A stretch of 5,574 nucleotides of DNA from an uncultured Comamonadaceae bacterium (GTDB lineage: Bacteria; Pseudomonadota; Gammaproteobacteria; Burkholderiales; Burkholderiaceae_C), in the NCBI GenBank assembly GCA_937893415.1, contig CALBWZ010000046.1, positions 1 to 5,574 of the forward strand, read 5' to 3'. The notes below the pieces were generated by a model that did no database searches, was not told the DNA's origin, and saw nothing but the letters and a program-made list of their open reading frames with translations. Within the stretch, counting starts at the first letter, position 1; each line of letters opens with the position of its first letter. Positions 1 to 5,047 of this stretch are shown in pieces. A program made the position numbers and the translations under genes.

Positions 1-407
1 CGGCTGCGGCTTACAAACCATTTGCGATAGCAGGCGTTTTGGTGTTTATCAGTGGGCATATTGCCAAGAAAGATGGCGCTGTATGGGTGGGCCAACTTGG
101 CAAAGACACCGACACAGAAACTGGCAAGGCAGCAGCTCACGCTGTCGCCATTGATTTGATGGGCACTTTGCAAGCCGCAGTAGGTGGCGACTTGAGCAAA
201 GTCAAGCGCATTGTTAAAGTCATGAGCTTGGTGAACTCGACACCCGATTACACCGAACAGCATCTGGTTACCAACGGCTGCTCAGACCTGCTGGGAAAAG
301 TGTTTGGCGCAGATGTTGGCGCCCATGCGCGCAGTGCCTTTGGTGTGGCTCAACTGCCGATGGGAGCTTGCGTTGAAATTGAAATGATTGCGCAACTTGC
401 GTCATAA
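1..407 (+). CDS. RidA/YjgF-family protein (5' end outside window)
   Basis: This is the C-terminal part, about 134 residues, of a small soluble RidA/YjgF/UK114-superfamily protein. The reading frame is open from base 3 and has no stop before the left edge. A TTG at 39 falls inside conserved sequence, so the true start lies further left, probably some 15-20 codons away. What is seen: the early beta strand with VFISGH, the segment VKVMSLVNSTPDYTEQH, and the C-terminal block HARSAFGVAQLPMGACVEIE. The Arg at 330-332 corresponds to the arginine that holds the substrate carboxylate in RidA enzymes, and the Glu-rich end matches the family. This pattern fits the YjgF_YER057c_UK114_like_1 subgroup, longer than E. 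coli RidA. RidA itself hydrolyses reactive enamine/imine intermediates from PLP enzymes; whether this subgroup does so is not established. The family is sure, the substrate is not. Confidence 0.93.
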   Translation, partial: AAAYKPFAIAGVLVFISGHIAKKDGAVWVGQLGKDTDTETGKAAAHAVAIDLMGTLQAAVGGDLSKVKRIVKVMSLVNSTPDYTEQHLVTNGCSDLLGKVFGADVGAHARSAFGVAQLPMGACVEIEMIAQLAS

Positions 408-424
408 GCGCTTGTAACTGCGCA

Positions 425-455
425 AAAAAAAGGGCAGATTAACTGCCCTTTTTTT
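425..455. terminator. Bidirectional intrinsic terminator
   Basis: A perfect 13-bp inverted repeat has arms at 425-437 and 443-455 and a 5-base loop (attaa). The core is GGGCAG/CTGCCC, flanked by an A run (424-431) on one side and a T run (449-455) on the other. Transcripts from either strand therefore form a GC stem followed by a U tract. It lies between the convergent stops of the RidA-family gene (407) and the voltage-sensor gene (472), so it very probably ends both transcripts. Confidence 0.95.
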
Positions 456-471
456 CGCTAGACAACAGGAA

Positions 472-1680
472 TTACACTTCTAAAATTTTGGCGTTGAAAA
501 TAGTCACGGCCTTGTCCACCGAGTGGTCCATGTCATCAATAATGACCACCAAGCCTTGGAACACAAATATCACCAGCAGTTGTACACCCAAGCCTGTTAA
601 GCCTGGCGCAGCCAACATGACCAATACAAAATACAGGTTGGCGATGCGCCTCAGCCAAGCGTAAAAAGCGGGGTGAAAACACACTTGTGTTTTGGTTAAG
701 AATGCAGACATGCGCTGGGTGAGCACGGCGTGAAATGGCACGTCCATGCTGGGGCGCGTGTGCACCACATCGCGAATGTTGTGTAACAACGTTGTGGTGC
801 TGGCCTTCATCGCTTCGTAGCTCAATTCCTCTTGCAAATAATGTGAGAGTTGAACCCGCCAGCCGTCAAAATCAGGACGCCGCCCGTTGGCCTGTGACTG
901 CTCTAGGCCTTCTTTTAAAACAGTTTGGCAGTCGTACTCAACTGCATGCAAGGCATCTAACGCAGTGCGGTGCATTTCTGTTATTTCCATTTGTTTGCGT
1001 TTAACAATGCCAAAGGTGATGGCCAGCGCAATGCCAAATACGTAGCCAACAGCGCTGACCGCCAGCATCAGCACTGGACGGTCAAAAAATGTGTACACAT
1101 CAAACTCGGTCACACGCCCGATCTCAACGAATAGCACGCGCAAGCCCAAGTGAGCGGCCATAGCGCCAAATACCAAGCTAAAAACAGAGGCACCAAACAC
1201 CGCCGTAATGCTGGTGCTGACACGCAGTAACTTCACCACACGCATCAGCCTGAACAGCCGCAACAGCACCAGCAGTTCCAGATGAGCGGCAGGAACAAGG
1301 CCCACAAACACCAACACAACCATGGCCGACGGAACAATCGCCAAAGCATCACACAGCAGCAGCAAACAACTGCGCCAGTTGCTGGGCTTGATGACCGCTA
1401 AACGCAAAATAAAGTCTAGGGTGAAGATACAAAAAATAAACAGCTCGACCACAAACAGTTGCACGCTGTCAGGTGGAAACCAAGAAGGGTATTCGTCCGA
1501 GACAAACAAGAAGAAAATAGACGCCACAACGGTCATGGCCACAAACACCATGTAGCGCTTGCCAAGATCCGTTATGGGCTCATTGATCTCGCGATCCAAA
1601 TCGCGCAGACTGCGCAAGCCAGGGAGCCCCTCTGGTTCAGGCGTGCCGGCATGTGGGCCTTGGGCGTTGTCAGTTGTCAT
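472..1680 (-). CDS. Voltage-sensor-domain membrane protein with non-canonical C-terminal half
   Basis: A 402-residue inner-membrane protein. Residues 1-40 are hydrophilic. Residues 42-155 form a four-helix voltage-sensor domain: S1 about 42-61; S2 about 74-97 with E79, F86, D89 and R93, the same spacing as E283, F290, E293 and R297 of the Shaker charge-transfer centre; S3 about 103-126 with D111; S4 about 134-155 with a basic residue every third position (R141, R144, R147, K150, R153). Hydrophobic helices follow at about 162-186 and 201-226, then a hydrophilic helical stretch (227-330) and two more hydrophobic segments (about 346-360 and 364-382) ending in an acidic IIDDMDHS motif. No TVGYG-like filter is visible, so conduction and ion choice cannot be assigned. 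The second half is loosely reminiscent of bestrophin/DUF4239 proteins. The ATG at 1680 has no strong ribosome-binding site, but the frame and the domain fit it. The gene is convergent with the RidA gene and shares its terminator. An automatic 'ion transporter' label would be reasonable but incomplete. Confidence 0.88.
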   Translation of the reverse strand: MTTDNAQGPHAGTPEPEGLPGLRSLRDLDREINEPITDLGKRYMVFVAMTVVASIFFLFVSDEYPSWFPPDSVQLFVVELFIFCIFTLDFILRLAVIKPSNWRSCLLLLCDALAIVPSAMVVLVFVGLVPAAHLELLVLLRLFRLMRVVKLLRVSTSITAVFGASVFSLVFGAMAAHLGLRVLFVEIGRVTEFDVYTFFDRPVLMLAVSAVGYVFGIALAITFGIVKRKQMEITEMHRTALDALHAVEYDCQTVLKEGLEQSQANGRRPDFDGWRVQLSHYLQEELSYEAMKASTTTLLHNIRDVVHTRPSMDVPFHAVLTQRMSAFLTKTQVCFHPAFYAWLRRIANLYFVLVMLAAPGLTGLGVQLLVIFVFQGLVVIIDDMDHSVDKAVTIFNAKILEV

Positions 1681-1756
1681 AGCGCTTGGCCGTTGAGCGG
1701 CTCTATTGGAATGTCATGTAGGGGTAGCGTGGTGTATGAAGCACCGCACACGACCT

Positions 1757-1784
1757 ACTATAGGCAACGCACCACCGTTTGCAA
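1757..1784 (-). promoter_or_regulatory. Candidate sigma-70 promoter for the voltage-sensor gene
   Basis: On the minus strand, TTGCAA (1779-1784) is followed after 16 bases by TATAGT (1757-1762), a 4/6 match to the -35 and a 5/6 match to the -10 consensus. Transcription would start near 1750, giving a leader of about 70 bases before the ATG at 1680. It is the best promoter-like pair I can find in this spacer. If real, the gene can be transcribed independently of the FAH gene upstream. Confidence 0.4.
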
Positions 1785-1788
1785 AGCC

Positions 1789-1815
1789 TATTGTTGTAAC
1801 AGACTCGCAACAATA
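1789..1815. repeat. Inverted repeat TATTGTTG-N11-CAACAATA
   Basis: Two perfect 8-base arms (1789-1796 and 1808-1815) are separated by 11 bases. The dyad sits directly upstream of the candidate -35 box at 1779-1784, centred about 50 bases before the predicted start point on the minus strand, a usual place for an activator site. That it binds a regulator is inference; no regulator gene is in the window. Confidence 0.45.
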
Positions 1816-1910
1816 CGGCTCAAGCTGGTACTCGTCTACCTGTTCAGTAAACCACCCACCGCCGTTGGCACGTCCTGCACTGGCAACGCATTTACAAGCA
1901 TCGCTGCAGG

Positions 1911-2603
1911 CTAGACCACCTTCACTGCTATCTGACCAAAGCCGTCTATGGAGCCAAGCATCACATCACCAGGCACCACAGGGCCAACGCCAGCAGGTGT
2001 GCCAGTCATCAGCAAGTCACCAGGCTCCAAGGCCTCGTACAGCGACAGCTGCGCAATAGACTCGGCCACAGACCAAATGAGTTGGTCAATGTTGCTGCTT
2101 TGCTTGGTGACGCCGTTGACCATCAACTCAATAGTGGCCTGTGCAGGATGACCAACATCTTGCACGGCAGAAATAGGGCCAATGGGTGCCGACTGCGCAA
2201 ATGCTTTGCCAAACTCCCATGGGCGGCCTGCATGTTTAGCCACTGCTTGTAAGTCGCGCCTGGTCATGTCCAGTCCGACTGCATAGCCGTAGACATGTTG
2301 CAACGCATGCGCTGCTGTGATGTTGCGCCCGCCTACCCCAATGGCCACCACCAGCTCAATTTCGTGGTGCAGGTTGCTGGTGCATGCGGGATAGTCTATG
2401 GTGGTGGGCGTTTCGCAGTCCACTACCGCCTGTGCTGGCTTCATAAAGAAAAAAGGCGCCTCGCGAGTCGGGTCTTTACCCATCTCAAGCGCATGTTCGG
2501 CGTAATTGCGGCCAACGCAGAAAATGCGATTGACGGGGAAGCGCTGCGCGCTGTTGACAATAGGCAATGAGCGCGTGGGCGCAGGCGGAAAGCAGTAAAT
2601 CAT
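1911..2603 (-). CDS. Fumarylacetoacetate hydrolase family protein, fumarylpyruvate-hydrolase-like
   Basis: A 230-residue cytoplasmic enzyme of full length for the short FAH family, which uses a divalent metal to hydrolyse C-C bonds in 2,4-diketo acids or related acylpyruvates. Visible motifs: the N-terminal block RIFCVGRNYAEHALEMG (26-42) with the H37-type catalytic His region; FFFMKP (51-56); the metal ligands E81 and E83 in HHEIEL and D112 in GLDMTRRD; K133 with APIGP (139-143); and the C-terminal LEPGDLLMTGTPAGVGP (192-208) that closes the active site. The N-terminal blocks resemble fumarylpyruvate hydrolases of the gentisate pathway in Burkholderiales, but no gentisate genes are nearby, so the substrate stays open; oxaloacetate decarboxylase or acylpyruvase activity is also possible in this family. 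The ATG at 2603 gives the normal family N-terminus. It is divergent from the MATE gene, and an inverted repeat lies just upstream (2615-2640). No terminator is evident after the stop. Confidence 0.92.
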   Translation of the reverse strand: MIYCFPPAPTRSLPIVNSAQRFPVNRIFCVGRNYAEHALEMGKDPTREAPFFFMKPAQAVVDCETPTTIDYPACTSNLHHEIELVVAIGVGGRNITAAHALQHVYGYAVGLDMTRRDLQAVAKHAGRPWEFGKAFAQSAPIGPISAVQDVGHPAQATIELMVNGVTKQSSNIDQLIWSVAESIAQLSLYEALEPGDLLMTGTPAGVGPVVPGDVMLGSIDGFGQIAVKVV

Positions 2604-2614
2604 AGACAGCCTAG

Positions 2615-2640
2615 AATAATAGAGGTGAATGTCTATTATT
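2615..2640. repeat. AT-rich inverted repeat upstream of the FAH-family gene
   Basis: Perfect 9-base arms AATAATAGA (2615-2623) and TCTATTATT (2632-2640) flank the 8-base spacer GGTGAATG. The near arm begins 12 bases before the FAH start codon. Read on the minus strand it contains TATTAT (2616-2621), a possible -10 box, so the dyad could be an operator overlapping the promoter. No good -35 box is visible at the right distance. The repeat is certain; the role is inferred. Confidence 0.5.
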
Positions 2641-2671
2641 TGCTAATTTGACTGCAATGGGCACAACGCGC

Positions 2672-2764
2672 TGCGTGAATGCGTCTCCAGAAAGACCCAA
2701 CGGTTGGCTTGATGGCCCATCAGACCACAGGTCGAATTGGTCAATTCATTTGAGCCTTCACGCA
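2672..2764. repeat. Cluster of abutting inverted repeats within a long-range pairing
   Basis: Outer arms TGCGTGAA (2672-2679) and TTCACGCA (2757-2764) are perfect complements. Between them lie five short inverted repeats almost end to end: GTCT/AGAC (2683-2696), CCAAC/GTTGG (2697-2707), TGATGG/CCATCA (2710-2722), GACC/GGTC (2723-2733) and GAATTG/CAATTC (2734-2747). As RNA on the plus strand this could fold into a closing stem with several small hairpins, in the leader of the MATE gene. As DNA, the two 6-base palindromes, with centres about 24-25 bases apart, resemble paired operator half-sites. I do not recognise a known riboswitch class, and several of the small repeats could be chance. Confidence 0.4.
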
Positions 2765-2855
2765 CAGCCACATTAGCTGTCGAGCATGCCACGCAAATAA
2801 CATAAGCTGGTTCAACGCACACCGACCTGCCTATTGGTTTATGCCAGCGTCAACT

Positions 2856-2859
2856 AGGA
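2856..2859 (+). promoter_or_regulatory. Ribosome-binding site deciding the MATE start
   Basis: AGGA at 2856-2859 lies 8 bases before the ATG at 2868, good Shine-Dalgarno spacing. The upstream in-frame ATG at 2841 has only pyrimidine-rich sequence ahead of it, and would place this AGGA inside the coding region. The site favours 2868 as the true start. Confidence 0.65.
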
Positions 2860-2867
2860 ATTTTTTC

Positions 2868-4268
2868 ATGAGTGTGCCGAGCACCTACACTCGACCAAGT
2901 CTAAACCGCATCGCTGTGCCCATCGTCGGCGAATTTTTACTGGGAATCAGTGTGGCTATGGCGGGTCTGTTCATGGCGTCGCACACGTCCGATGCAGCCG
3001 CTGGTGCCTTTGGCTTGACCCAGCAAGTACAAGAGTCACTGGCTGTTATTTTTCGCGTTCTGGCCATTGGTTTGGGGGTGGTGGTCACCCAAAAATTAGG
3101 GCGGAACAACACCGGTGCAGCCACCAAAACGGCTTTCTTAGCCTTGGGGGCGTCCACATGGGCGGGCGTATTGGCAGCCTTGTGTTTGCTACTTGGACAC
3201 AGTTGGATTTTAGACACGCTGAACGCCCCACAAGAAGTGGTGCCACTCGCAACCATCTACATGATGCTGCTGGCACCGGCCATGGTGTTGGAGGTCTACA
3301 ACCTCAGCATGGCCGCTGTGTTGCGCGCGCACTTGTTTGCCAAAGAGTCCTTGCTGGTCATGGTGGCCATGCACGGCTCTCACGTTTTATTGGCGTGGCT
3401 ATTGATGCTGGGCTTTGGCAGTTGGGATGGCTGGGGCTTGAACGGCTTTGCCATCGCTTGGTTGTTCAGCCGCGCTTTTGGCCTGATGTTGCACTTGTAT
3501 TTTTGGCGCACACGCATGCATTTGGTTCCGGATACACACCATTGGTGGCACACACCCATCGCATCATTGATGCCGGTGTTGCGCGTAGGTTTACCAGGCG
3601 CAGCCGTAGAGTTTTTCTACCGCGTGGCATTCATGGTCTCTATCTCAGCGACGGCCAAGCTTGGCGTGGCGGCCTTGGCCACACATTCCTACACACTGCA
3701 AACGCTCAAGTACGTGCTACTCATCAGTTTGTCTATTGGATGGGCGTGTGAAATCATGGTAGGACGCATGGTAGGTGCAGGGCAGTTTAAAGGTGCTTAC
3801 CTTGTGGTTTTAAAAGGTGTACGAAGCGGCGTCATCGCGTCCGGCACGTTGGTGCTGTGCGCGGCCATCGCATCACCGTGGCTGATGACATTGTTTACCA
3901 ACGACCCCAACATCATCCGAATGGCGCAATGGCTGCTGTGGATGTCTGTGCTGCTTGAGTTGGGGCGGGTATTTAATTTGGTTGTGATTGGGGCTTTGCG
4001 AGCCAGCGGTGACATTCACTACCCAGTGGTGGCCAGCATCACCTCGCTGGTAGTCATATTGGGTGTGGGCTCATACTGGTTTGGCCAATGGTTTGGCCTG
4101 TACGGTGTTTGGCTGATTTATATCCTGGACGAGTGGGTTCGCGGGTTACTGATGTGGCGACGTTGGCGAACCAAAGGCTGGATTAGCAATGCGAAAAAAA
4201 CTGTGAGGCAACTGAGAAGTGATGCTACACAACCGCCGCCAATTGAGACGCTGCGCGAACTGGTATGA
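2868..4268 (+). CDS. MATE-family efflux transporter
   Basis: A 466-residue inner-membrane secondary transporter of normal MATE length, expected to form 12 helices in two homologous halves and to export organic cations or drugs in exchange for H+ or Na+. The first half opens with SLNRIAVPIVGEFL (11-24), then the VVVTQKLGRNN loop (71-81). The second opens with LRVGLPGAAVEFFYRVAF (238-255), followed by MVGRMVGAGQ (297-306), the counterpart of the first-half loop. GALRASGDIHYP (375-386) is a typical MATE signature before the last helices. A basic, probably cytoplasmic tail follows residue 430. The start is set at 2868 on its ribosome-binding site; an in-frame ATG at 2841 would add nine residues. 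The substrate cannot be read from sequence, and the NorM versus DinF-like subtype is not settled. The upstream region carries clustered inverted repeats that may control it. It ends 7 bases before the stop of the convergent DUF599 gene. Confidence 0.92.
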   Translation: MSVPSTYTRPSLNRIAVPIVGEFLLGISVAMAGLFMASHTSDAAAGAFGLTQQVQESLAVIFRVLAIGLGVVVTQKLGRNNTGAATKTAFLALGASTWAGVLAALCLLLGHSWILDTLNAPQEVVPLATIYMMLLAPAMVLEVYNLSMAAVLRAHLFAKESLLVMVAMHGSHVLLAWLLMLGFGSWDGWGLNGFAIAWLFSRAFGLMLHLYFWRTRMHLVPDTHHWWHTPIASLMPVLRVGLPGAAVEFFYRVAFMVSISATAKLGVAALATHSYTLQTLKYVLLISLSIGWACEIMVGRMVGAGQFKGAYLVVLKGVRSGVIASGTLVLCAAIASPWLMTLFTNDPNIIRMAQWLLWMSVLLELGRVFNLVVIGALRASGDIHYPVVASITSLVVILGVGSYWFGQWFGLYGVWLIYILDEWVRGLLMWRRWRTKGWISNAKKTVRQLRSDATQPPPIETLRELV

Positions 4269-4273
4269 CCACA

Positions 4274-4307
4274 GCTCAGGTACGCAGCACGTCCAATACG
4301 TCTGAGC
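4274..4307. repeat. Inverted repeat at the junction of two convergent genes
   Basis: GCTCAG (4274-4279) and CTGAGC (4302-4307) are perfect 6-base arms, with an inner ACGT/ACGT pairing (4289-4292 and 4298-4301) and a 9-base bulge on one side. It overlaps the last codons of the DUF599 gene and lies just after the MATE stop. There is no T run on either side, so it is at best a weak transcription barrier. Confidence 0.3.
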
Positions 4308-5001
4308 GAAACTCTCGCCTGTACAACACAAATACCACCAAAGCGCTGACAACAATAAATGCGGTACTGGAAAAAATCCAACTGATAGCCGCAAAGCTCA
4401 TGTAGTAGGCGCGCAATCCACTGTTGAAAGCCTCTGCAGCAAGGCCTACCAAAGCGCTGGCACGCTTGGCGTGACGCTCACGGTCGAAAGTGCCGTCAGC
4501 GAACTTTGCTGGCGCAGGCATGGCGCCTATAGCCAAGGCCACAAAGGTATATAAGCGCATAGACCAACTGAACCGAAAGAATGCGTACACAAAAATACCC
4601 ACCAACAACAACACCTTGAGGTCAAACACCTCAACAATGGTAGGTTGTGCAAATGGAATTTCACCCACCAGTTCGGTCACACGGTCAGACGCTCCCAATA
4701 AAGCCAGCAAACCACCAATAATCAAAATAGAAGTGCTAGAAAAGAATGTTGGTGTTGCCGATAAATTTTGCGTAATGAGGCCGTCCAGCATACGAGGGTC
4801 ACGGAAAGTCGCCTCGCGCAGCCAAAAATGGCGGTACTGGTTTGTTCTGTGCAGCAACGTTGTGCCATCTTCGTGACCTCGTCCCGCAAACCACGCATAG
4901 CCAAGCCAGGCAGAGAAGAACACCAACAAGGCAAGCCAGTCGGTCCACGGCAAAAAATTCAAAGCGATCATATATGTATAGTAGCTGAGCACAACCCACA
5001 T
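4276..5001 (-). CDS. DUF599 family membrane protein
   Basis: A 241-residue predicted inner-membrane protein matching the DUF599 family, whose function is unknown. Hydrophobic segments lie at about 19-39 (the FLPWTDWLALLVFFSAWLGYA block), 86-106, 128-146 and 205-226. The most recognisable family stretch is the pair FFSSTSILIIGGLLALLGASD (split here as FFSSTS, 86-91, then the glycine-leucine helix to 106) and LKVLLLVGIFVYAFFRFSWS (128-147). A hydrophilic loop at 162-185 holds several Arg and Lys. The start is uncertain: an in-frame stop lies immediately upstream (5005-5007), the ATG at 5001 and the ATG at 4971 both lack a clear ribosome-binding site, and the second gives the N-terminus more usual for the family. 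The flavodoxin gene ends 46 bases upstream on the same strand, so one transcript is likely. Confidence 0.87.
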   Translation of the reverse strand: MWVVLSYYTYMIALNFLPWTDWLALLVFFSAWLGYAWFAGRGHEDGTTLLHRTNQYRHFWLREATFRDPRMLDGLITQNLSATPTFFSSTSILIIGGLLALLGASDRVTELVGEIPFAQPTIVEVFDLKVLLLVGIFVYAFFRFSWSMRLYTFVALAIGAMPAPAKFADGTFDRERHAKRASALVGLAAEAFNSGLRAYYMSFAAISWIFSSTAFIVVSALVVFVLYRREFRSDVLDVLRT

Positions 5002-5009
5002 GGGTCATG

Positions 5010-5034
5010 GTTTGCAGAGGGGGCCCCAGCAAAC
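5010..5034. repeat. GC-rich inverted repeat between flavodoxin and DUF599 genes
   Basis: GTTTGC (5010-5015) and GCAAAC (5029-5034) are perfect arms around a 13-base spacer that contains the palindrome GGGGCCCC (5020-5027). The transcript could form a stable hairpin between the two minus-strand genes. No T run follows, so it is not a standard terminator; it might tune expression of the downstream gene or stabilise the upstream message. Confidence 0.4.
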
Positions 5035-5047
5035 GAGGGCGACAGCA

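Larger units (their letters stand above)
1681..1910. other. Non-coding spacer between FAH and voltage-sensor genes
   Basis: No convincing gene lies in these 230 bases. Open frames that cross it give low-complexity, Pro/Ser/Thr/Gln-rich products that run into the antisense of neighbouring genes. It holds a candidate promoter for the voltage-sensor gene (1757-1784, minus), a dyad just upstream of that promoter (1789-1815), and imperfect inverted repeats near the 3' end of the FAH gene (CGTTG 1863-1867 with CAACG 1884-1888; CCTGCA 1874-1879 with TGCAGG 1905-1910). None of these has a T run, so I do not call an intrinsic terminator for the FAH gene. Confidence 0.6.
2604..2867. other. Divergent intergenic region, rich in inverted repeats
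   Basis: This 264-base stretch separates the starts of the FAH-family gene (minus) and the MATE gene (plus). I see no gene in it. It holds a 9-base-arm inverted repeat near the FAH start, a chain of abutting short palindromes at 2683-2747 enclosed by a distant 8-base pairing, and a ribosome-binding site for the MATE gene. I found no convincing -35/-10 pair for the MATE gene. Confidence 0.6.

Noticed and set aside
39..41. TTG at 39 as the start of the RidA-family gene.
   Set aside because: The upstream codons in frame (from base 3) encode conserved family sequence, so the gene begins outside the window.
1874..1910. CCTGCA/TGCAGG inverted repeat as a terminator for the FAH gene.
   Set aside because: The loop is long, the inner pairing is poor and no T run follows on the minus strand.
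1459..2059. Two overlapping plus-strand open frames crossing the spacer at 1681-1910.
   Set aside because: They overlap the voltage-sensor and FAH genes in antisense, have no ribosome-binding site, and encode low-complexity sequence with no recognisable domain.
2672..2764. tRNA-like gene: an 8-bp closing stem spanning 93 bases with internal hairpins.
   Set aside because: There is no proper T-arm (no G-TTC-R-A-N-N-C loop), no 7-base anticodon loop, and no CCA or discriminator pattern after the 3' arm.
2841..2867. ATG at 2841 as the start of the MATE gene.
   Set aside because: No ribosome-binding site precedes it, whereas the ATG at 2868 has AGGA at good spacing; the extra nine residues are not typical of the family.
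3158..3751. A 197-codon open frame on the plus strand.
   Set aside because: It lies wholly inside the MATE gene in another frame, and its translation has no family-like features.
4490..4876. A 128-codon open frame on the plus strand.
   Set aside because: It is antisense to the well-supported DUF599 gene and shows no domain or ribosome-binding site.
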